Positions 1 to 4,856 of a DNA stretch of 5,036 nucleotides are shown here, in pieces. Below the pieces are notes generated by a model. The model did not search any database and was not told the DNA's origin. It saw only the letters and a program-made list of their open reading frames with translations. Made by a program: the position numbers and the translations under genes. Origin of the DNA: Verrucomicrobiota bacterium (lineage in GTDB: Bacteria; Verrucomicrobiota; Verrucomicrobiia; Opitutales; UBA953); the NCBI GenBank assembly GCA_005798925.1, contig SYID01000055.1, positions 1 to 5,036 of the forward strand, read 5' to 3'. Each line of letters starts with the position of its first letter. The stretch's first letter is position 1.

Positions 1-3
1 GGC

Positions 4-17
4 GGCGGTTGGCGGTT
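4..17. repeat. Perfect tandem heptamer, two units of GGCGGTT
   Basis: Two exact head-to-tail copies of GGCGGTT lie at 4-10 and 11-17, at the left edge of the window. The array may continue to the left, outside what can be seen. The unit length of seven recurs in several other intergenic arrays in this window with unrelated unit sequences. No coding or regulatory role can be read from it. Confidence 0.7.
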
Positions 18-25
18 TGGAGATG

Positions 26-260
26 CAAAGGGAGACCGGAAACCGGAAAGAATGCTGGGGCGCCTCAATACTTCAGGTGACAGGTGACGGCCACCGGGGC
101 ATCGGCGATTCGGGAATCAGCTTTTCAGCCATCGGCTTTCGGCTTCTGGTTCCTGCGGCTGATTCCCGAGCGGCTGGAACCTGAGCTCCCGGCTACCATG
201 GCCGTCACCTGACACCCGAGATTACCCCCAGCCAATCATCCGGTTTCCGGTCTCCCTTTG
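26..260. repeat. Nested inverted repeat of about 235 bp filling the gene-free left end
   Basis: Three inverted pairs sit roughly concentrically. The outer arms, 26-46 and 240-260, are exact 21-base reverse complements, and similarity continues inward through the CTGGGG region (54-59 against 225-232). The middle arms 81-93 and 199-211 are exact over 13 bases (CAGGTGACGGCCA). The inner arms 110-121 and 158-169 are exact over 12 bases (TCGGGAATCAGC). Several parts are themselves heptamer tandems: AGACCGG-AAACCGG at 33-46, CAGGTGA twice at 74-87, and TCGGCTT twice at 132-145 in the apical loop. No open reading frame here looks like a gene. The element begins 17 bp beyond the rdgB stop codon, so a transcript reading through could fold into a long hairpin, but no T-tract supports a standard intrinsic terminator. 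It resembles a REP/MITE-like non-coding element; no transposase or target-site duplication was recognised. Confidence 0.75.
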
Positions 261-276
261 ATTTAGGTGTTTTGTC

Positions 277-885
277 TTACGCCACCCCGTTCTCCCTTAG
301 CCACGCCGCCATCAGCTGGAAGGCCTTGGCGCGGTGGCTGATCGAGTCCTTCTTGGCGGGGCTGAGCTCGCCGAAGGTGCGTTCTTCGTTGGCGGGCACG
401 AAGAGCGAATCGTAACCGAAGCCTTCGGTGCCGACCTCGGCTTCGAGGATCTTGCCCCAGCACTGGCCGACGAACTTGCCGACTTCCTGGTTGGGCCCGA
501 GGAGGATGAGGTGGCATTCGAAACGCGCGCCGCGCTTGTGGGGCGGCGCCTTCTTCATCGCTTCGAGAAGCTTCGCGCGGTTCTGCGCGTCGGTCGCGCC
601 GACGCCGGCGTAGACCGCGGAGTCGACGCCTGGTCCGCCCTGCAAAGCGTCGCAGCACAGGCCGCTGTCATCCGCGAGCACCCAGGACTTGCGCGGCGCG
701 ATCGCCCGCAGGGCTTCGGCCTTCAGGCGGCAGTTGCCGTTGAACGTACCGGAGATCTCCTCGACATAGGGCATCCCGCCGAGGTCCTTGGCCGAGCGCA
801 CGCGCACGTCGAGCCGCGCCTTGGCGAACATCCTGCCGAAGTCCTCAGCCTTGTGCGCGTTGCCCGTCGCCAGAAAGATCTCCAT
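277..885 (-). CDS. rdgB: RdgB/HAM1 non-canonical purine NTP pyrophosphatase
   Basis: A 202-residue cytoplasmic enzyme of the RdgB/HAM1 (Ham1p-like) family. The family hydrolyses dITP, ITP and XTP to the monophosphate and pyrophosphate, keeping deaminated purines out of DNA and RNA. The sequence starts with the nucleotide-binding signature LATGNAHK (residues 5-12). It has the EE pair near residue 42, the catalytic ADDSG motif at 71-75 (acidic D72/D73, matching the E. coli catalytic Asp pair), GGPGVDSAVYAG at 83-94, GFGYDS at 155-160 and SHRAKA at 183-188. The length matches the usual 195-205 residues. The ATG at 885-883 puts LATGN at the expected distance from the N-terminus. No Shine-Dalgarno sequence precedes it. 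It is transcribed away from coaB, has repeat-rich DNA on both sides, and appears to be monocistronic within the window. Family assignment is secure; substrate preference is inferred from the family. Confidence 0.96.
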   Translation of the reverse strand: MEIFLATGNAHKAEDFGRMFAKARLDVRVRSAKDLGGMPYVEEISGTFNGNCRLKAEALRAIAPRKSWVLADDSGLCCDALQGGPGVDSAVYAGVGATDAQNRAKLLEAMKKAPPHKRGARFECHLILLGPNQEVGKFVGQCWGKILEAEVGTEGFGYDSLFVPANEERTFGELSPAKKDSISHRAKAFQLMAAWLRENGVA

Positions 886-920
886 GACGGGAATGTGAGT
901 GGCCGTAGGAAATAAAGCAA

Positions 921-944
921 GGGGTTGGCGTAGGGGTAGGGGCA
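921..944. repeat. G-rich degenerate hexamer tract (GGGGTA-like)
   Basis: Four degenerate six-base units, GGGGTT, GGCGTA, GGGGTA and GGGGCA, run head to tail. The stretch 927-941 matches the reverse complement of the C-rich tract near 1202-1216 at 14 of 15 positions, so the two tracts are an inverted pair about 260 bp apart. With the GGG at 950-952 the plus strand carries four G-runs, but the loops of 8, 2 and 7 make it a marginal quadruplex candidate. Confidence 0.6.
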
Positions 945-951
945 GACTCGG

Positions 952-979
952 GAGTATTGAGTATGGAGTATCGAGTTTG
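952..979. repeat. Tandem heptamer array, four units of GAGTATN
   Basis: The units are GAGTATT (952-958), GAGTATG (959-965), GAGTATC (966-972) and GAGTTTG (973-979). Six positions are nearly fixed and the seventh varies, the same design as the GTCATCN array at 1282-1309. It lies 67 bp upstream of the rdgB start codon on that gene's strand. Confidence 0.8.
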
Positions 980-1014
980 GGGTGAGGCCGTTGTTTCAGG
1001 TGGCGGGTGGATTG

Positions 1015-1070
1015 GGTAGGGTTGAGCGCCCTCGCTCAACCGCGGCTGACCAAGGGTGGTCAGCCCTACC
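1015..1070. repeat. REP-like palindrome with two hairpins closed by an outer stem
   Basis: The outer arms GGTAGGG (1015-1021) and CCCTACC (1064-1070) enclose two hairpins. The first is an 8-bp stem, GTTGAGCG (1021-1028) with CGCTCAAC (1033-1040), around the tetraloop CCCT. The second is a 9-bp stem, GGCTGACCA (1044-1052) with TGGTCAGCC (1057-1065), around AGGG. The arms overlap by a base or two at the junctions, so the fold would be a compact three-way junction on either strand. The design resembles a bacterial REP/BIME-type dispersed element. There is no T-tract, so a classical terminator is unlikely, and divergent genes on each side would not need one here. Confidence 0.75.
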
Positions 1071-1090
1071 TTGAGGCAACGGCTTAAACT

Positions 1091-1171
1091 CAAAGGGAAA
1101 CCGGAGACCGGATGGTTAGCTGGGGGGCATTATTATCCGCAGCATCCTTCCCGGTTTCCGGTCTCCCCTTG
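1091..1171. repeat. Second inverted pair of the 21-base CAAAGGGARACCGG-type motif
   Basis: The arms 1091-1111 and 1151-1171 are reverse complements with three mismatches, separated by 39 bp. The right arm differs at one base of 21 from the motif at 26-46 and 240-260. The left arm has its two inner heptamers in swapped order, AAACCGG-AGACCGG instead of AGACCGG-AAACCGG. After the left arm, ATGGTTAGCTGGGGG resembles the reverse complement of the DNA before 240 (ATGATTGGCTGGGGG), so homology reaches beyond the 21 bases. The two elements are therefore related copies. Confidence 0.75.
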
Positions 1172-1192
1172 TGACCGCGCCTTTCCAACCCC

Positions 1193-1216
1193 CACCCCTA
1201 TCCCTACCCCTACCCC
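1193..1216. repeat. C-rich hexamer tract with a quadruplex motif on the minus strand
   Basis: Units CACCCC, TATCCC, TACCCC and TACCCC run head to tail. The minus strand reads GGGGTA GGGGTA GGGATA GGGG, which meets the standard four-run G-quadruplex pattern with loops of two or three bases. In a coaB transcript this tract would be C-rich, while the template strand would be G-rich. It is about 100 bp upstream of the proposed coaB start. The resemblance to telomere-like repeats is in composition only. Confidence 0.65.
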
Positions 1217-1281
1217 TTCTCTATTGTTTCCGCCCCCGTCCTCCGCCAAGGTATCCCCCTGGGCAGTCATCGGCCTCAACG

Positions 1282-1309
1282 GTCATCTGTCATCCGTCAT
1301 CTGCCATCT
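1282..1309. repeat. Tandem heptamer array, four units of GTCATCN
   Basis: The units are GTCATCT (1282-1288), GTCATCC (1289-1295), GTCATCT (1296-1302) and GCCATCT (1303-1309). A possible outlying copy, GTCATCG, is at 1266-1272. The array ends 10 bp before the proposed TTG start of coaB, where a leader or ribosome landing site would lie. Because seven is not a multiple of three, copy-number change would shift any frame reading through it, which also argues against translation from ATG 1056. Confidence 0.8.
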
Positions 1310-1319
1310 TCCGCTCACC

Positions 1320-1973
1320 TTGTCCCTCCGCTGCCTCATCACCGCCGGTCCCACCCGCGAGTTCTTCGACCCGGTCCGCTTCCTCAGCAACCCGTCGACG
1401 GGCAAGATGGGCTTCGCCTTGGCGGCCGCCGCGAAAGAGGCCGGCTGGTCGGTCGATCTGGTGGCCGGTCCGGTTTCCCTGCCGGAGCCTGCCGGCGTGA
1501 TGGTGTATCCGGTCGTCACCGCCGCCGAGATGCGCCGCCAGACCGACGCGCTGTTCGGTCCCTGCGACGTCCTGATCATGACGGCGGCGGTCAGCGACTG
1601 GCGTCCGAAGACGACCGCCGCGCAGAAACTGAAGAAAGACGGGCAGGGGATGACCGTCGAACTCGAGCCCGTGCCGGACATCGTCTCGGCCCTCGCCGAG
1701 GAGCGCCGCGCCGACCAGTTCCTCGTGGGCTTCGCCGCCGAGACGGAGAACATCGAGGCCCATGCCCTCGACAAGCTCGAGCGCAAGGGGCTCGACCTGA
1801 TCGCCGCCAATTCCGTGGCCGGACCCGAGGGCGCGTTCGGCTCCGACGAGAACAAGCTCATCCTGCTCGGGCGAGACGGCTTCCGCGAAGTGATCGGTCC
1901 GGCATCGAAGGCCGCCGTCGCCCGACAGCTCATCGCCGTGATCGCCCGCCTCGTCGCGGCGCGCGCCGCCTGA
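1320..1973 (+). CDS. coaB: Stand-alone phosphopantothenate-cysteine ligase (CoaB)
   Basis: This gene encodes the ligase that joins 4'-phosphopantothenate to cysteine using a nucleotide triphosphate, the second step from pantothenate to coenzyme A. In many bacteria it is the C-terminal half of the bifunctional CoaBC (Dfp) flavoprotein; here only the CoaB half is present. With TTG 1320 as start the protein has 217 residues. Motifs in order are ITAGPTREFFDPVR (7-20), the phosphate loop SNPSTGKMG (23-31), TAAVSDWRPK (88-97) followed by the lysine-rich QKLKKDG (102-108) typical of the active-site flap, LVGFAAET (135-142), DLIAANSV (159-166) and the dimer/nucleotide region FGSDENKLILL (173-183). 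An upstream ATG at 1056 would add 88 residues of translated repeat DNA with no family match. TTG sits just before the first conserved strand and has no Shine-Dalgarno. The stop is two bases before the kinase start. Function is secure; the exact start is inferred. Confidence 0.92.
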   Translation: MSLRCLITAGPTREFFDPVRFLSNPSTGKMGFALAAAAKEAGWSVDLVAGPVSLPEPAGVMVYPVVTAAEMRRQTDALFGPCDVLIMTAAVSDWRPKTTAAQKLKKDGQGMTVELEPVPDIVSALAEERRADQFLVGFAAETENIEAHALDKLERKGLDLIAANSVAGPEGAFGSDENKLILLGRDGFREVIGPASKAAVARQLIAVIARLVAARAA

Positions 1974-1975
1974 CC

Positions 1976-3145
1976 ATGGGCCGCCGCCGCTTCAGTCCCC
2001 TCGACCGCGTGCTGGGCCGCATCGACGACCTCGACGCGCAGAACCTCGCCATCCTCGCCCGTCGCCTCGAGCGCGAGCGCGACCTCATGGAGACGGTCCT
2101 GGACACCCTGCGCGAGGGCGTGATCGTGCTTTCGCACGACGGCGCCATCGAATACGCCAACGCCTCCACGGTCCGTCTCCTCGGCGTCAATCCCGACGAC
2201 GTCGCGGGCGCCGAACTCCGCCGCCTTTCGCCCGACATCGCCCAGGCCCTCGAACTGCCCGAGACCGTGGGCGCCCTGACGCGTGAGCTCGAGGTGCGTT
2301 ATCCTGAGCCGCGCCTCCTGACGCTCCACCTGACCCGCGTCGGCGAGCAGCAGGGCGCCGAGCGCAGCCGCCGCGTGGCCGTGCTCAGCGACGTCACCAA
2401 GGAGCGCGTCCAGACCGAGGACCGCGTCGAGAGCGAACGCATCGACTCCATCGTCTCCCTCGCCGCCGGCGTCGCCCACGAGGTCGGCAACCCTCTCAAC
2501 GCGATCGGCATCCATCTCCAGCTGCTGCAGCGCGAGGCCGCCAAACTAGGCGATGCGCCGGCCGCGGAGAAGGTCCGCAAGGCCGCCGAGGTCTGCCAAG
2601 GGGAGATCAAGCGGCTCGACGGCATCGTGCGCGATTTCCTCGGGGCCGTCCGCCAGACGCCGCCGCACCTGGCCGACACCGACCTGGTCGCCGTCGTCGC
2701 CGAGGCGACGGGCCTCCTCCGCGAGCAGATGGAGCAGCTCGGCGTGCGCGTCTCGCTCGACGTCCCCGGCGAGCTCCCGCTCATCCTCGGCGACCGCAAC
2801 CAGATCAAGCAGGCGCTCTTCAACGTGATGAAGAACGCCCTCGAGGCCATGGACCGCGGCGGCGACATCCATGTGAAGCTGTCTTCCGACGACGAGTGGG
2901 TCGTGCTTTCGATCCGCGACACGGGGGTGGGTATCCCCGCCGACAAGCTGACGCGCATCTTCGACGCTTATTACACCACCAAGGCCTCCGGCGGCGGCAT
3001 CGGCATGCTCATCTTGCTGCGCATCCTCCGGGCCCATGGCGGCACGGTGGACATCCAGAGCACTCCGGACGTCGGCACGACCGTCATCCTGCGTTTCCCG
3101 CTGAAACACCGCCGGGTGCGCACCTTGGAGGCCCCGAAGCCTTGA
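1976..3145 (+). CDS. Soluble PAS-domain sensor histidine kinase, NtrB-like architecture
   Basis: A 389-residue kinase without a transmembrane segment or signal peptide, so probably cytoplasmic. A charged helical stretch (about 15-40) leads into a PAS sensor domain (about 36-140; EGVIVLSHDGAIEYANAS). The HisKA dimerisation helix carries the H-box AGVAHEVGNPL with phospho-acceptor H168. The HATPase_c domain (about 265-376) has the N-box LFNVMKNALEA (N283, N287), G1 DTGVGI (315-320), F-box IFDAYYTTK (328-336) and a G2 loop GGGIG (339-343). All catalytic boxes are intact. The H-box and overall build resemble NtrB/AtoS-type kinases, which often pair with sigma-54 response regulators, but no response regulator lies in this window, so partner and signal are unknown. 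ATG 1976 is two bases after the coaB stop and lacks a Shine-Dalgarno, suggesting translational coupling. Confidence 0.93.
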   Translation: MGRRRFSPLDRVLGRIDDLDAQNLAILARRLERERDLMETVLDTLREGVIVLSHDGAIEYANASTVRLLGVNPDDVAGAELRRLSPDIAQALELPETVGALTRELEVRYPEPRLLTLHLTRVGEQQGAERSRRVAVLSDVTKERVQTEDRVESERIDSIVSLAAGVAHEVGNPLNAIGIHLQLLQREAAKLGDAPAAEKVRKAAEVCQGEIKRLDGIVRDFLGAVRQTPPHLADTDLVAVVAEATGLLREQMEQLGVRVSLDVPGELPLILGDRNQIKQALFNVMKNALEAMDRGGDIHVKLSSDDEWVVLSIRDTGVGIPADKLTRIFDAYYTTKASGGGIGMLILLRILRAHGGTVDIQSTPDVGTTVILRFPLKHRRVRTLEAPKP

Positions 3146-3182
3146 AACCCGCCCGCTTTTCCGTTGTCATAATCTCATCCCC

Positions 3183-3830
3183 ATGAAATCCCTCGCCCTC
3201 TGCCTGCTCGTCCTCCCCGCTTTCGTCCTGGCCCAGGACAAGGAGCTGCCGCTCGAGCTGCCGAAGTCCGTCGCGCTCGGCACGCCGCGCCCGGTGAAGA
3301 TCAGCAACCTCGAGCCGGTCTCCTCCGCTCCGCGCCAGCTCCCCAAGGTGCCCGCCGCCGCGGTCAACCTCGCCAAAGGCTGCAACGTGACCTCCAGCGC
3401 CCGCGAGGCCGCGGCCGGCGATTTCTCCTATCTCACCGACGGTGACAAAGGCGGCGAAGAGGGCTTCGAGGTCGAACTGCCCCGCGGCCATCATTGGGTC
3501 CAGGTCGACCTCGGCAAGCAGTCCGAGATCAGCGCCATCGCCGTCTGGCACTTCCACCGCGAGCGCCGCGTCTATTTCAACGTGGTCGTCCAGATCTCCG
3601 ACGACGCCTCCTTCAAGAGCGGCGTCACCACCGTCTACAACAACGACGCCGAGGGCGAACTGGGCCTGGGCAAGGGCAAGGACTTCTGCTATTACGAGTC
3701 CAACGAAGGCCGCGTGATCCCGGTCGCCGCCGTCAAGGGCCGCTACGTCCGCTTCCACTCCAAGGGCAACTCGGCCGGACCTTCGAACGACTACATCGAA
3801 GCCGAGGTCTGGGGCGTCCCGGCCAAGTAA
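3183..3830 (+). CDS. Secreted discoidin-like (F5/8 type C) domain protein
   Basis: A 215-residue protein. It opens with a short signal peptide: a lysine at position 2, a hydrophobic core and a likely cleavage after VLA (17/18). A proline-rich linker of about 40 residues follows, then a single galactose-binding-like beta-sandwich (about 62-212). Visible family features are the entry strand VNLAKGCNVTSSA, the LTDGDKG loop (84-90), WVQVDLGKQSEISAIAVW (105-122, the most typical discoidin stretch), VVVQISDD (134-141) and the closing strands GRYVRFHS and DYIEAEVWG. C67 and C169 could form a disulphide in the exported protein. Such domains bind sugars or other surface ligands; no catalytic domain is attached, so it is probably a binding or accessory protein of the periplasm or cell surface. 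It starts 38 bp after the kinase stop and has no Shine-Dalgarno; CATAAT at 3168-3173 lies just upstream but lacks a matching -35. The ligand is unknown. Confidence 0.85.
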   Translation: MKSLALCLLVLPAFVLAQDKELPLELPKSVALGTPRPVKISNLEPVSSAPRQLPKVPAAAVNLAKGCNVTSSAREAAAGDFSYLTDGDKGGEEGFEVELPRGHHWVQVDLGKQSEISAIAVWHFHRERRVYFNVVVQISDDASFKSGVTTVYNNDAEGELGLGKGKDFCYYESNEGRVIPVAAVKGRYVRFHSKGNSAGPSNDYIEAEVWGVPAK

Positions 3831-3871
3831 TCCCGGACTTTGCTTGAATCGGACGGGCTTGCCCGCACCTT

Positions 3872-3876
3872 GGAGG
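3872..3876 (+). promoter_or_regulatory. GGAGG directly before the ispH GTG, spaced too closely
   Basis: A perfect GGAGG core ends one base before the GTG start codon at 3878. Normal spacing is about five to nine bases, so this site would place the ribosome poorly. No alternative start fits: the in-frame stop TGA at 3845-3847 lies upstream with no ATG, GTG or TTG between, and the next in-frame ATG would remove the first iron-sulphur cysteine. The GGAGG may therefore be coincidental. Confidence 0.35.
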
Positions 3877-3877
3877 C

Positions 3878-4750
3878 GTGAAGGTCATCCGAGCCAAGTC
3901 CGCGGGTTTCTGCTGGGGCGTCGAGCGCGCCATCGACATCGCTCGCGAGTATGCGCACAAGGGCCGGCACCCTGTCTACACCGATGGTCCGTTGATCCAT
4001 AACCGCCAGATGATGGAAGTCCTCACCGCCGAAGGCATCCGCGAGGTCGGCGATTATCGCAGTGAGGCCAAGCTCGACGTCTCGAAGTCGGCCGAGCCCG
4101 CCGCCGTGATGGTCGTGCGCGCCCATGGCATCTCTCCGGAGCGCCGCGATTACCTGAAGTCGCTCGGGATGGAATTCCGCGACGCCACCTGCCCCGACGT
4201 CGGCATCATCGCCGGCAAGGTCCGCCTGCACGCGCGCAAGGGCTATGCGACCGTCATCTTCGGCGACCCCAAGCACCCCGAGGTCATCGGCCTGCTCGGC
4301 TACGCCGAGGGCAGGGGGCATGTGATCACCTCGCCGGCCGAGATCGCCGCGCTGCCCGACCTCGGGGCGCAGGTCTGCATGGTCTCGCAGTCGACCATGT
4401 TCACGGACGAGTTCGAGCAGCTGGCCGCCTTGCTCAAGGCCCGCTTCCCGGCGACGCTGGTCTTCGACACCATCTGCGGCGCCACCAAGGACCGCCAGGC
4501 CGACATCCTCGAGCTCAAGCGGCAGGGCTGTCAGGCGATCGTCGTCATCGGCGGCCGCCACTCGGCCAACACCGTGAAACTCGCCAGACTCGTCGAGATC
4601 CAGGGCCTGCCCTGTTTTCATGTGGAGACCGCGGCCGAACTCGACTTCGCGGCGCTCGCCCGTTTCGGCGCCGTCGGCGTGACCGCCGGCGCCTCGACCC
4701 CGGCCTTCCTGATCGACGAAGTCTGCGTCCGCTTGGAAAAGTCCGCCTGA
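3878..4750 (+). CDS. ispH: 4-hydroxy-3-methylbut-2-enyl diphosphate reductase (IspH/LytB)
   Basis: A 290-residue cytoplasmic iron-sulphur enzyme that reduces HMBPP to isopentenyl and dimethylallyl diphosphate, the final step of the MEP pathway. The three cluster cysteines are all present: C12 in AGFCWGV, C105 in DATCPDV and C200 in DTICGAT. Substrate-binding residues are also recognisable: H41 (LIHNR), H83 (VRAHG), H133 and the catalytic glutamate E135 (PKHPEV), the QST motif at 171-173, S229/N231 (RHSANT) and S273 (TAGASTP). The length is slightly below the roughly 315 residues of the E. coli enzyme. The start is GTG 3878, fixed by the N-terminal MKVIRAKSAGFC, which puts the first cysteine at position 12 as in E. 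coli. It follows the discoidin-like gene by 47 bp on the same strand. Its presence implies that the host makes isoprenoids by the MEP route. Confidence 0.97.
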   Translation: MKVIRAKSAGFCWGVERAIDIAREYAHKGRHPVYTDGPLIHNRQMMEVLTAEGIREVGDYRSEAKLDVSKSAEPAAVMVVRAHGISPERRDYLKSLGMEFRDATCPDVGIIAGKVRLHARKGYATVIFGDPKHPEVIGLLGYAEGRGHVITSPAEIAALPDLGAQVCMVSQSTMFTDEFEQLAALLKARFPATLVFDTICGATKDRQADILELKRQGCQAIVVIGGRHSANTVKLARLVEIQGLPCFHVETAAELDFAALARFGAVGVTAGASTPAFLIDEVCVRLEKSA

Positions 4751-4775
4751 GGGCCTTCAGGGGCCCTGCCGGGGT

Positions 4776-4781
4776 TACAAT
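4776..4781 (+). promoter_or_regulatory. Possible -10 box (TACAAT) upstream of lemA
   Basis: TACAAT differs from the sigma-70 consensus TATAAT at one base and lies 75 bp before the lemA start, in the 106-bp gap after ispH. No clear TTGACA-like -35 sits 16-18 bp upstream, where the sequence is GC-rich. If real it would give lemA its own promoter with a leader of roughly 65-70 bases. This is a weak call. Confidence 0.3.
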
Positions 4782-4842
4782 GGACGCCTGAAATTATCAC
4801 GCCGCCGCGCCGAGCCGACTTGCAGGAAGCCGCCCGGCGGGT

Positions 4843-4849
4843 AAGGTGA
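4843..4849 (+). promoter_or_regulatory. Ribosome binding site of lemA (AAGGTGA)
   Basis: AAGGTGA contains AGGTGA, complementary to part of the usual 16S anti-Shine-Dalgarno sequence, and ends seven bases before the ATG at 4857. It is the only well placed Shine-Dalgarno among the six genes, and it supports this ATG as the lemA start. Confidence 0.65.
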
Positions 4850-4856
4850 GGTCAAC

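Larger units (their letters stand above)
886..1319. other. Repeat-dense divergent intergenic region between rdgB and coaB
   Basis: This 434-bp gap separates two divergently transcribed genes, so it must hold both promoters, but no convincing -35/-10 pair was found for either. It is instead packed with short repeats in a partly mirrored order: G-rich hexamers (921-944), a four-unit heptamer array (952-979), a two-hairpin palindrome (1015-1070), an inverted pair of a 21-base motif (1091-1111 and 1151-1171), C-rich hexamers (1193-1216) and a second four-unit heptamer array (1282-1309). An open frame from ATG 1056 crosses the region into coaB, but its first 88 codons translate this repeat DNA and look non-coding. 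Confidence 0.8.

Noticed and set aside
334..915. A 193-codon plus-strand open frame opposite rdgB.
   Set aside because: It mirrors rdgB in antisense, shows no family motifs, and the rdgB frame carries every catalytic signature of its family.
890..920. A promoter for rdgB on the minus strand with TTGCTT as -35 and CACATT as -10.
   Set aside because: The -10 matches only three of six bases and would lie within about 10 bases of the start codon.
1..1319. A CRISPR array or attachment site made from the repeats near rdgB.
   Set aside because: The copies are inverted, unevenly spaced and few, with no regular spacers and no cas, integrase or phage genes in the window.
1283..2515. A 410-codon open frame on the minus strand opposite coaB and the kinase gene.
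   Set aside because: Its product has no recognisable domain and is low-complexity, rich in Ala, Arg, Asp and Ser. It is fully antisense to two genes with intact family motifs, as is common in GC-rich DNA.
3142..3173. A promoter for the discoidin-like gene made of TTGAAA (3142-3147) and CATAAT (3168-3173).
   Set aside because: The spacer is 20 bp instead of about 17, and the transcript would start almost at the ATG. The -10-like box alone is weak evidence.
3084..3758. A 224-codon minus-strand open frame opposite the discoidin-like gene.
   Set aside because: The product is repetitive in Ala, Gly, Asp and Val with no motif, whereas the plus strand has a signal peptide and a recognisable domain.
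3791..4621. A 276-codon minus-strand open frame opposite ispH.
   Set aside because: It is a shadow of ispH, whose three cluster cysteines and substrate residues are all present on the other strand.
4750..4767. A 6-bp hairpin (AGGGCC/GGCCCT) right after the ispH stop as an intrinsic terminator.
   Set aside because: The stem is short and is followed by GCCGGGG with no T-tract, so it is not a convincing terminator.
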